Below are positions 1 through 6,531 of a stretch of DNA of 7,409 nt, one piece after another. Position 1 is the first letter of the stretch; every line of letters starts with the position of its first letter. The stretch spans positions 1 to 7,409 of the forward strand of contig JAKARN010000067.1 of NCBI GenBank assembly GCA_021828425.1, written 5' to 3'. The DNA comes from Pseudomonadota bacterium. Its GTDB lineage: Bacteria; Pseudomonadota; Gammaproteobacteria; JAKAQQ01. The notes under the pieces are model-generated. The model had not been told where the DNA came from. It saw only the letters and a program-made list of their open reading frames with translations, and ran no database searches. The translations under genes and the position numbers were made by a program.

Positions 1-412
1 CCGATCTCTGCCCCAGCCGTGCCCAAAGTTCGGCGGCCCGGATCGGCGGCTCCTCATCGCGGCTCCGGATCTGCTCGTGAACCAGTTTCTCGACACTGGC
101 GAGCGAGGCCTCGGCCACTTTTTCCAGGGACAGGACGAGGGAGGAAACCGGGTCCCCGGAGAGCCGGTAGAGACGATGCCGCCCGACCGGACGGTCGACC
201 ACGAGGCCTGCACGCTTGAGTTTCTGGAGGTGCTGGGAGGCACTCGCGATGCTGATGCCGAGGAATCCCGCCAGCGCCTCGACCCCGCGTTCCCCTTGGG
301 CCAGAAGCTCAAGCAGGGAAAGGCGGGAACCATGGGCCAAGGCATCGGCAACCAGGGCGAACTGGCTGAAAAGGGCCTGTCTGTCGGAGGGGGTTTTAGG
401 GGTCATTGACAT
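1..412 (-). CDS. ArsR-family transcriptional repressor, N-terminal part (possibly an ArsR-rhodanese fusion)
   Basis: The minus strand reads from ATG at 412-410 with no stop to the window edge, giving 137 residues of an incomplete gene. A winged helix-turn-helix is clear: residues 15-40 form the opening helices (ALAHGSRLSLLELLAQGE), 43-69 the HTH with recognition helix (SIASASQHLQKLKRAGLV), and 71-86 the beta-wing (RPVGRHRLYRLSG). This is the ArsR/SmtB fold, normally a dimer that leaves its operator when an inducer binds. The ELCVCDL metal-site motif is absent and there is no cysteine in the visible part. After the wing come a long helix (about 90-118) and EEPPIRAAELWARLG, which resembles the linker into the rhodanese domain of ArsR-rhodanese fusions; that domain would lie beyond the window, so the fusion is inference. 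The gene diverges from the efflux operon, the usual place for its repressor. An in-frame ATG at 406-404 is an alternative start; neither has a clear Shine-Dalgarno. Confidence 0.9.
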   Translation of the reverse strand, partial: MSMTPKTPSDRQALFSQFALVADALAHGSRLSLLELLAQGERGVEALAGFLGISIASASQHLQKLKRAGLVVDRPVGRHRLYRLSGDPVSSLVLSLEKVAEASLASVEKLVHEQIRSRDEEPPIRAAELWARLGQRS

Positions 413-434
413 AACTATATTCAACCATTATATT
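406..434 (+). promoter_or_regulatory. Sigma70-type promoter of the efflux operon
   Basis: TTGACA at 406-411 matches the -35 consensus exactly. A 17-bp spacer leads to TATATT at 429-434, which matches five of six -10 positions. Transcription would start near 441, giving a leader of about 37 nt before the ATG at 478. The -35 box overlaps the start codons of the divergent arsR-type gene, and the -10 box lies inside the dyad at 421-444, so a repressor bound there would block this promoter. A second TATATT at 416-421 is too close to the -35 to pair with it. Confidence 0.75.
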
Positions 435-444
435 TAATGGTAGA
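421..444. promoter_or_regulatory. Palindromic operator, probable ArsR binding site
   Basis: ACCATTA (424-430) and TAATGGT (435-441) form a perfect 7-bp inverted repeat around TATT. Two more pairs match outside a single A/A mismatch (TC at 421-422 with GA at 443-444), giving 11 of 12 paired positions over 24 bp. A short AT-rich dyad between a divergent ArsR gene and its target operon is the expected form of an ArsR operator. It covers the -10 boxes of both promoters, so one bound dimer could repress the efflux operon and the regulator itself. Binding by this ArsR is inferred. Confidence 0.7.
427..432 (-). promoter_or_regulatory. -10 box of the leftward (arsR-type gene) promoter
   Basis: Read on the minus strand, 432-427 is TATAAT, a perfect -10 hexamer. 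No good -35 is seen 16-18 bp upstream (around 449-456, GC-rich). A start point about 7 bp downstream would fall near 420, only about 8 nt before the ATG at 412. The mRNA would then be almost leaderless, which fits the lack of a Shine-Dalgarno. The box overlaps the rightward -10. Confidence 0.5.
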
Positions 445-477
445 TCATATGAGGCCTAAGCACAAGTATCCCCTGCC

Positions 478-1917
478 ATGTTCAATCGATCAGACCGTAA
501 AAAGAACCGTGCCGCATACCTCCTGACCGGCATTCTCGCCTTTTCCGTGACACTCTTCCAGCAGGGAAACGCCCAGCCCATCGGATTCAAGGCAGCGGTC
601 TCCCTGGCCCTCCGGACCAGCCCGGAATCTGAGATCCGTCGGGCCGAGGTTACCTCCGCCCGAGGTCGCCTGACCGAAGCAGAGGGCCGGCGACTGCCCC
701 ACCTCGGACTGGAATGGGCGGCCGGACGCAGCAATGACCCGCTCACCGTCCTGGGCTACCGGCTGAGCGAGGGGCAGGCCAGCTTCGGTGATCTCGGTCT
801 CGGCAGCTACACCGGCCCCTCCTCCCTGGACAGCCAGCCCGCCACCCTGGACAACCCGGACTATGCCGACAACTTCGATACCGGCATCGTGCTCGATGTC
901 CCCTTATTTGCCAGCGGAACCCATGCGGCTGAGGAACGCGGGGCGCGGGCCCTGCTCGATGCCCGCAGGGTCCACGCTGGAGCCTCGACCGGAGTGGTCA
1001 CCTTTGAAGTGTTAAGGCGCTATGACGGGGTCCACACCACTCACGCACTCTTCCAGGCGGCACGGCAAACCGTGCGCGCCGCCCGGGGCGATCTCCGGAC
1101 CGCCGAGTCCTTGTTCCGGAAAGGACTCGTCATCCGAAGCGATGTCCTGGCCGCCCGGGCCCATCTCGCGGAAGCCCGGGCCCGTGAAGAAGCCGCACGC
1201 GCCCGCTGGCAGGATGCCTTGGACAGCTTCCGGATCACGCTCGGCTTGCCGACATCGAGCCGGGTCATCCCCGGGCCCGCCGTCGTCGTTCGCCTCCCCC
1301 GGGGATCTGTGGCAGAGCTCCACTCCACCCTGCTTCACGACAACCCGGACCTGCGCTCGCTGCGCGCTCGGCTCAGGGCCCAGAGTTCCTTCCTCAGTGC
1401 CACAGAAGACGGACGCGGCCCCCGGCTCGACCTGGTCCTTCGGCACGACTGGAACGGTCGAACGCCGGGCTTTCACGCACCCTCCAATACCTTCCTCCTC
1501 GAACTGCGCTGGAATCTCTACACGGCGGGTGTTGAATCTGGATCTGAATCCGCAGCCCGGGCCCGTCGTCGGAAGGCCCGAGCTGAACTCCTCGAAGCTC
1601 AACGGAGGCTCGAACGGGCCCTGATCCAAAGCGAGAGGAATGTTCAGGTGACCGCGCACGAGGTCCGGGCGAGCGGCATCGCAGCACACGAGGCCCGCCT
1701 GGCCGCCCATCTCGTGGATTTGCGCTACCGCCAGGGCTTGGGCACGCTGACCCATCTCCTCTCCGCCCAAGCGCGTCTCGAGCGTGCCCGGGCCCGGCTT
1801 GTTCTCAGCCGCTACCGCCTGGTACTCGAGCGAGCGGCGCTCCGGCTCACCCTGAACCGCCTCGGTCCAGACACGGTCATTGCTGCCCCTGACAACTCCG
1901 GATACCCGGGGGAGTGA
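478..1917 (+). CDS. TolC-family outer-membrane efflux channel
   Basis: This 479-residue protein is the outer-membrane exit duct of the tripartite pump. A basic start (MFNRSDRKKNR) and hydrophobic stretch (about 13-27) form a Sec signal peptide with likely cleavage at GNA|QP, residues 32/33. The mature part has two tandem outer-membrane efflux protein repeats, roughly 37-260 and 275-470. Each contains long Ala/Arg/Glu-rich coiled-coil helices (for example LAARAHLAEARAREEAARAR, and EARLAAHLVDLRYRQGLGTL near the C-terminal end), typical of the periplasmic alpha-barrel. Length is normal for the family. ATG 478 is the only usable start: upstream the frame meets TAA at 457-459 with no other start codon between. 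No Shine-Dalgarno lies close to it; the nearest purine run, GAGG, is at 451-454. The adaptor gene starts two bases after its stop. There is no cysteine. Confidence 0.92.
   Translation: MFNRSDRKKNRAAYLLTGILAFSVTLFQQGNAQPIGFKAAVSLALRTSPESEIRRAEVTSARGRLTEAEGRRLPHLGLEWAAGRSNDPLTVLGYRLSEGQASFGDLGLGSYTGPSSLDSQPATLDNPDYADNFDTGIVLDVPLFASGTHAAEERGARALLDARRVHAGASTGVVTFEVLRRYDGVHTTHALFQAARQTVRAARGDLRTAESLFRKGLVIRSDVLAARAHLAEARAREEAARARWQDALDSFRITLGLPTSSRVIPGPAVVVRLPRGSVAELHSTLLHDNPDLRSLRARLRAQSSFLSATEDGRGPRLDLVLRHDWNGRTPGFHAPSNTFLLELRWNLYTAGVESGSESAARARRRKARAELLEAQRRLERALIQSERNVQVTAHEVRASGIAAHEARLAAHLVDLRYRQGLGTLTHLLSAQARLERARARLVLSRYRLVLERAALRLTLNRLGPDTVIAAPDNSGYPGE
1908..1914 (+). promoter_or_regulatory. 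Ribosome binding site deciding the adaptor start
   Basis: GGGGGAG lies 5 nt before ATG 1920, good Shine-Dalgarno spacing. The in-frame GTG at 1914 would overlap this site, so ATG 1920 is the more likely start. Confidence 0.6.
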
Positions 1918-1919
1918 AC

Positions 1920-2987
1920 ATGAGAAGACTCCTCTTGCCTGCCCTGGTCACCCTCCTGCTCCTGACCTCTGCCTGCACCCGGCATCCGTCCGCGACCTCA
2001 ACCGGAGCGCTTCCCCGGGTCGCGGTGGTTCCCGTCCTCCCATTCCACGTCAGGCGGATCCTCAGCATTCCCGGACAGGTAACCCGAGAACACACCGCAC
2101 TCCTGGCCTCCCGCGAGGGCGGGTTCATCACCCTCTCGCCCGTGACGGCCGGCTCCCACGTGCGCCAGGGGACACTCCTGGCCGTGGTCGGCCAGGCGGG
2201 GGCCCGCGCACGGCTTGCCCAAGCCCGCGACCAGAGCGTGGCCGCACAGTTGAACCTCAGGGAGGCCGAAAAACAGGAGCAGCGTTACCGGGTTCTTGAC
2301 CAGGAAGGGGCGGTCTCCACCCACGAATACGAAGACATCCACCGCCATTACCAGATCGCCCAAGCCCAGGCCATGGCCGCCCGGGCCGGATGGGCGGCCG
2401 CGCAAGCCAACCTGTCCTATGCAAGAATCCGGGCCCCGTTTTCGGGACTCGTGGCCCGGCGTTTCCTGCAGGAGGGATCATTCGCCGCACCGGGGGCTCC
2501 CCTCCTCAAGCTCGTGGGGGGGGCCTCCGAAATCCGTACTGCCGTGGCCAACTCACTGTACCGAAGCCTCCGGACCGGGGAATCCGTCCCGGTCTCGGTC
2601 GACGGACGGATCTACCGGGCCCGGGTCATCCGGATGGTCGGAGCCCAGGATCCTTCCACCGAAACCCACGAGGTAAGGCTCCTGCTCCCGGTCACCGGAC
2701 CGCAACCAGCCTACGGTGCCCTGGCCACGGTCGATTTTCCGGTGGGACGTCAGCGGGCACTCGGCATTCCACGGTCGGCACTCGTCCGGCGGGCCGGCCT
2801 CATCGGCGTCTTCGGCGTGACCCCGAAAGGGCGGGTCTTCTTCCAGCCGGTCCGGCTCACCCCAGAGACCCGGAGCTCCGAAATCGCGATCGCGGCCGGA
2901 CTCAAGGCGGGAGACCGGGTCGTCGTCCATCCACGGGCCCGCCTCGAAAACGGCACCCGGATCGTTCCGGTCCCACTCCATGCGTGA
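1920..2987 (+). CDS. RND efflux periplasmic adaptor lipoprotein (membrane fusion protein, HlyD/AcrA type)
   Basis: This 355-residue adaptor would bridge the RND pump and the outer-membrane channel. It begins with a lipoprotein signal peptide: MRR, a leucine-rich core, then LTSAC with Cys19 as the lipidated residue and the only cysteine. The lipobox is slightly atypical, with Thr at -3. Domains in order: first half of the lipoyl domain (about 60-93, GGFITLSPVTAGSHVRQGTL), an alpha-helical hairpin rich in Ala/Gln/Arg (about 94-165), the second lipoyl half (about 167-200, ARIRAPFSGLVARRFLQEGS), a beta-barrel (about 203-275) and a membrane-proximal domain ending in GLKAGDRVVVHPRARLENGT. RAPFSGLV is a classic family signature. 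Length is slightly short but normal. ATG 1920 has GGGGGAG in front; an in-frame GTG at 1914 would add two residues. The gene overlaps the RND start by 8 bp. A run of eight Gs at 2516-2523 lies within it. Confidence 0.92.
   Translation: MRRLLLPALVTLLLLTSACTRHPSATSTGALPRVAVVPVLPFHVRRILSIPGQVTREHTALLASREGGFITLSPVTAGSHVRQGTLLAVVGQAGARARLAQARDQSVAAQLNLREAEKQEQRYRVLDQEGAVSTHEYEDIHRHYQIAQAQAMAARAGWAAAQANLSYARIRAPFSGLVARRFLQEGSFAAPGAPLLKLVGGASEIRTAVANSLYRSLRTGESVPVSVDGRIYRARVIRMVGAQDPSTETHEVRLLLPVTGPQPAYGALATVDFPVGRQRALGIPRSALVRRAGLIGVFGVTPKGRVFFQPVRLTPETRSSEIAIAAGLKAGDRVVVHPRARLENGTRIVPVPLHA
2516..2523 (+). repeat. G8 homopolymer tract inside the adaptor gene
   Basis: Eight consecutive Gs encode part of LVGGAS at about residues 198-203 of the adaptor. 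Runs this long can slip in replication or cause sequencing errors. The frame is intact here. Confidence 0.9.
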
Positions 2988-5900
2988 AAACGCCCGTCCG
3001 CTCAATCCCGCAGGCCGGCTCGCCCGCACCTTCCTCCATTCCAAGCTGACCCCGCTTCTCATCCTGGCCGCCACCCTCTTTGGGCTGCTCGCCATCCTCG
3101 AAACCCCAAGGACCTACAACCCGAGCATCGAGGTTCCGGTGGTCAACCTCACGGTCATCCGACCCTCGAGCACGCCCCGCGCCATGCTGGAACAGGTGGT
3201 CCGTCCGCTCGAGGCCCTGATGGCCTCCCTCCCCGGGGTGGCCCATACCTATGGCATGGCCCGGGCCGGAGTCGCCACGGTGACCGTCCGCTTCCGGGTC
3301 GGAGCCAATCAGGAGAAGAGCCTGGTCAAGGTCTACAACCAGATCCAGAGCAACCTGAACCGGCTCCCGCCCGGCACCCGGCCTCCCCTGATCCAGTCCC
3401 TGAGCCTCTACGACGTGCCCATCCTGACCCTCACGTTGAGTGCACGCCATCTGGACGCGGAGGCGCTCCGGGTCGTGGCCGAGCATGTCCTCGCGCCCCT
3501 GAGGAGCATCCCCGGGGTCGGCAAGACCTGGATTGCGGGAGCCCCGGCACCCGCCATGCGCGTCTGGCTCAATCCCCTCCGCCTCGCCGCCGACCGCCTC
3601 ACACCCACCGCCGTGGCCGAGGCGCTGGCCGCAGCCAACGTCACCCGGCCCGCCGGATCCCTGCTCGTGGGCGGCCGGCGGATGCCGTTGCGCGTGAGCG
3701 CGGGAGTCGGCAACGCAAAAGCCGTGGGCGCCATCGTCCTCGCCCTCCGGCACCACCGGCCGGTCTTCCTGCGCGACGTGGCCCGGATCGCCCCCGGACC
3801 GGCCAACGAGGCCGTCCGCTCGACGATCGGATTCGGACCGGCCTCCGCCCACCGGGGACGACCGCCCGAGACAGCTGTCACCCTGGCCATCGCCCGTCAG
3901 CGGGGCACCGACGGGGTCCGGGTTGCGGACGCCGTCCTGTCCCGGCTCCACCGGGTGGAACAGTGGGCGCTGCCGGCTGGCGTCCACGTCACCATCACCC
4001 GCAATGACGGGCAGACCGCGAACAATGCGGTCGATACCCTGATCGAGCATCTCGGTCTCTCGATCCTCGCGGTGGTCGCGATCCTGATTGTTTTCCTGGG
4101 CTGGCGCGAGGCCTCCATCGTGGCCCTCTCGATCCCCCTCATCCTGTTCGTGGTCCTGGGTGTGGGGTGGATTGCCGGCCAGAGCATCAACCGCATCACC
4201 CTCTTCGCCCTCATCCTCTCCCTGGGCCTGCTCGTCGATGACAGCATCGTCGTCATCGAAAACATCCACCGCCATCTGCACGATCGGCGAGAGGGAAATT
4301 TCGGGCGGCTCATCGTGACGGCAGCGGACGAGATCGGCCGTCCCACCATCATGGCCACCTTCACGGTCATCGTGGCACTCGTCCCCATGGCCTTCGTGGG
4401 CGGCATGATGGGTCCCTTCATGGCCCCCATCCCGTTCAACGCGCCGATCGCCATGCTGACCTCCCTCCTCATGGCCTATACCGTGGTGCCCTTCGTGGCC
4501 TACCGCTGGCTCAAGACCCGAAAGCCCAAGATCCTGGCCGAAGCCGCCATGCCCACGCTCGAGGAACGGGGCAAGGCTTCGCGTGACCGGCTCCACCGTC
4601 TCTACCTTCGCCTGTTCCGCCCCCTCCTGGAATCCCCCGGACGACGCCGGTGGTTGGGGGCCGGGGTCACGGCACTCCTCCTCCTCGCACTGCTCCAGCC
4701 CCTCTGGCAGTTTATCCGTCCGCAGGGCATGAACGGTCCGCTCTCCCCGTTCGGCGTGGCGCTCAAAATGCTGCCCAATGACAACGTGAACACCCTCCTC
4801 CTCGCCGTGGACCTGCCCGCGGGCACCCCGCTCGTCGAGACCGAGCGGGTGACGGATGAGGTAGCCCGGATCCTCCGGCACAACCGCAACGTCAGAAACG
4901 AGCAGAGTTTCGTGGGTGAGGCCGCCCCGGAGGACTTTGCCTCCCTGGTCCGCGGGGATGCGTTCCGGCGCGGACGGAACTTCGCCGAGATCCGGGTCAA
5001 CCTCCTCGCCAAGAGCCGGCGCAGCATCGGATCCAACGGGATCGCCCGCGAGATCGAACGCGCCCTGGCCCCCCTCCGTCAGGGCGACCCCGAGGCCCGG
5101 ATCAAGATCCTGGAGACCCCCCCGGGTCCTCCGGTCCGCTCCCAGATGATGGCGGCCCTCTACGGTCCCTCCTACCGCGAGCTCCGCACGCTCGCCACCC
5201 GTCTCCTCGCCCAGGACTACCCCCGCATCTACGGCATGATCAATGAGGATGATTCGGTCGGGCATGAACACGATCAGTACCGTCTCCGGATCCGCCGGCT
5301 GGCCGCCGCCCAGGATGGACTTTCGGCGCGGGACCTGGCGAGCCAGGTCACCGCCTATTTCAAAGGCGTCGTGGCGGGTAGTCTGGACGATCCCCGGGCC
5401 CGGCGGCCGATCCCCCTCGTGCTCCGGCTCCCGCGGTCGGACCGGATCGGGACCGGGCCGCTTCAGGGACTCCTGCTCGTCAATCCCGAGGGCCGGCGGA
5501 TCGCGCTCACGAGCGTGGCGCGGATCGAGCGCGGGCCTGCGCCGCGGCCTTTTTATACCCGGGACCAGCACCCGGTCGTCTATCTCACCGGCCACATGCT
5601 TCGCTCGAGTCCGGTCGATGGCGTCCTCTCGCTCACCCGCTGGCTCGAGGGGCTCAAACTGCCGGACGGCCAGCACCTCCACGTCGGCAACCTGGGGTTC
5701 TCTCCCTCGCATCCCCGGGTCGGCCGTTATGATCTCTTCTGGCAGGGCGAGATGCGCTTGACACTCAACGTCTTCCGGGACCTGGGTTCGGCCTTCCTGG
5801 TCGCCATCGTGCTGATCTATATTCTGCTGGTCGGCTACTACCGGTCGTTCTTCCTGCCGCTGATCGTCATGGGCGCGATCCCCCTCACGCTGATCGGCGT

Positions 5901-6303
5901 CTTCCCCGGTCATTGGCTTTTGGGTGAACCGTTCACGGCGACCTCGATGATCGGCGTGATCGCCCTGGCAGGCGTCGTGGTCCGGAACTCCCTCCTGCTG
6001 ATCGACTTCATTCTCGAGCACCGGGCCCGGGGACTGCCGCTCGAGACCGCCGTGCTCGAAGCGGGGGCCGTCCGGCTCCGGCCCATCCTGCTCACGGCAC
6101 TCGCCATCATGCTGGGTTCGGCCATCATGCTCGAGGATCCCGTCTTCGGCGGGCTGGCCCTCTCCCTCATCTTCGGTGCCCTGGCCTCGACCGTCCTCAC
6201 CCTGTTCGTCATTCCGCTCACCTATTACCTCTGGCAGTCCCGCCGGGAAAGCCGTCACCCCCACCACTCCACGATTGTCCGCCGGACAGGAGTCCCGTCA
6301 TGA
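2980..6303 (+). CDS. RND-family inner-membrane efflux transporter (permease subunit)
   Basis: This 1107-residue proton-driven pump has the two-fold RND layout: TM1 at about 23-43, a periplasmic loop to about 355, TM2-TM6 to about 510, a cytoplasmic link, TM7 at about 558-577, a second loop to about 933, and TM8-TM12 to about 1090. TM4 carries GLLVDDSIVVIEN with Asp420 and Asp421, the equivalents of AcrB Asp407/Asp408 for proton relay. TM10 reads GVVVRNSLLLIDF, with Arg1002 where AcrB has Lys940, so the charge is kept. It lacks the TM10 glutamate pattern of CusA-type metal pumps and is closer to the drug/hydrophobe branch, but the substrate is not known. It is somewhat longer than AcrB (about 1050), mainly in the second loop. 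ATG 2980 overlaps the adaptor gene by 8 bp without an obvious Shine-Dalgarno, so translational coupling is likely. It has no cysteine and ends with a small histidine cluster (SRHPHHS). Confidence 0.95.
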   Translation: MRENARPLNPAGRLARTFLHSKLTPLLILAATLFGLLAILETPRTYNPSIEVPVVNLTVIRPSSTPRAMLEQVVRPLEALMASLPGVAHTYGMARAGVATVTVRFRVGANQEKSLVKVYNQIQSNLNRLPPGTRPPLIQSLSLYDVPILTLTLSARHLDAEALRVVAEHVLAPLRSIPGVGKTWIAGAPAPAMRVWLNPLRLAADRLTPTAVAEALAAANVTRPAGSLLVGGRRMPLRVSAGVGNAKAVGAIVLALRHHRPVFLRDVARIAPGPANEAVRSTIGFGPASAHRGRPPETAVTLAIARQRGTDGVRVADAVLSRLHRVEQWALPAGVHVTITRNDGQTANNAVDTLIEHLGLSILAVVAILIVFLGWREASIVALSIPLILFVVLGVGWIAGQSINRITLFALILSLGLLVDDSIVVIENIHRHLHDRREGNFGRLIVTAADEIGRPTIMATFTVIVALVPMAFVGGMMGPFMAPIPFNAPIAMLTSLLMAYTVVPFVAYRWLKTRKPKILAEAAMPTLEERGKASRDRLHRLYLRLFRPLLESPGRRRWLGAGVTALLLLALLQPLWQFIRPQGMNGPLSPFGVALKMLPNDNVNTLLLAVDLPAGTPLVETERVTDEVARILRHNRNVRNEQSFVGEAAPEDFASLVRGDAFRRGRNFAEIRVNLLAKSRRSIGSNGIAREIERALAPLRQGDPEARIKILETPPGPPVRSQMMAALYGPSYRELRTLATRLLAQDYPRIYGMINEDDSVGHEHDQYRLRIRRLAAAQDGLSARDLASQVTAYFKGVVAGSLDDPRARRPIPLVLRLPRSDRIGTGPLQGLLLVNPEGRRIALTSVARIERGPAPRPFYTRDQHPVVYLTGHMLRSSPVDGVLSLTRWLEGLKLPDGQHLHVGNLGFSPSHPRVGRYDLFWQGEMRLTLNVFRDLGSAFLVAIVLIYILLVGYYRSFFLPLIVMGAIPLTLIGVFPGHWLLGEPFTATSMIGVIALAGVVVRNSLLLIDFILEHRARGLPLETAVLEAGAVRLRPILLTALAIMLGSAIMLEDPVFGGLALSLIFGALASTVLTLFVIPLTYYLWQSRRESRHPHHSTIVRRTGVPS
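6288..6292 (+). promoter_or_regulatory. Ribosome binding site of the DUF2892 gene
   Basis: AGGAG inside the end of the RND gene lies 7 nt before ATG 6300 and supports that start. Confidence 0.65.
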
Positions 6304-6518
6304 CCACTGAACGTCTCGTCCGCATTTTTGCCGGTCTTTTCGTGCTCGCGAGCCTCGCCCTGGGCGTCCGGGCCAGCCCGATCTTCGTGAGCCGGGATTT
6401 CCTCTGGCTCACGGCCTTCGTCGGGTTCAACCTCTTCCAGAGCGGATTCACCCGCTTCTGCCCGCTCGAGATCGTTCTCAAGAAGGCGGGCGTGCCAACC
6501 GCTGAACCCCCTCCCTGA
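6300..6518 (+). CDS. DUF2892 (YgaP-type transmembrane domain) small membrane protein
   Basis: This 72-residue protein is two membrane helices joined by a short loop: about 6-24 (LVRIFAGLFVLASLALGV) and about 31-52 (FLWLTAFVGFNLFQSGF). They are followed by FCPLEIVLKKAG, the conserved Phe-Cys-Pro-Leu ending of DUF2892. Family members occur alone or fused to rhodanese, as in E. coli YgaP; the role of the membrane part is not well defined, though the family is tied to sulfane-sulfur handling. Length is normal for a stand-alone member. ATG 6300 overlaps the RND stop as ATGA and has AGGAG upstream, so it is made together with the pump. It could be a small pump partner or a separate sulfur-related membrane protein; the sequence cannot decide. 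Its single cysteine (in FCPLE) stands out beside the cysteine-free pump. Confidence 0.88.
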   Translation: MTTERLVRIFAGLFVLASLALGVRASPIFVSRDFLWLTAFVGFNLFQSGFTRFCPLEIVLKKAGVPTAEPPP

Positions 6519-6520
6519 CC

Positions 6521-6526
6521 GGAGAA
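6521..6526 (+). promoter_or_regulatory. Ribosome binding site deciding the methyltransferase start
   Basis: GGAGAA lies 5 nt before ATG 6532. This favours 6532 over the internal ATG at 6589, which begins the conserved part (MRFWDQRYAE). Confidence 0.6.
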
Positions 6527-6531
6527 CTGCC

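Noticed and set aside
19..437. Several plus-strand frames over the left edge
   Set aside because: They are complements of the ArsR gene; their translations are compositionally odd and lack domains.
1150..1200. Repeated GCCCGGGCC-like words in the channel gene
   Set aside because: They encode Ala-Arg pairs of the coiled-coil helices and reflect codon bias, not a separate DNA repeat.
1012..1770. A 252-codon antisense frame within the channel gene
   Set aside because: No recognisable domain and no ribosome site; it is the complement of a clear TolC-type coding region.
1914..1919. GTG 1914 as the adaptor start
   Set aside because: It would lie within the best Shine-Dalgarno (1908-1914); ATG 1920 has proper spacing and gives a normal MRR lipoprotein signal.
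2902..6267. A 1121-codon open frame antisense to the RND gene
   Set aside because: Its product is a low-complexity mix of Gly, Asp, Glu, His and Gln without domains, while the plus strand encodes an unmistakable RND pump. Long stop-free antisense frames are expected opposite GC-rich genes with strong third-position bias.
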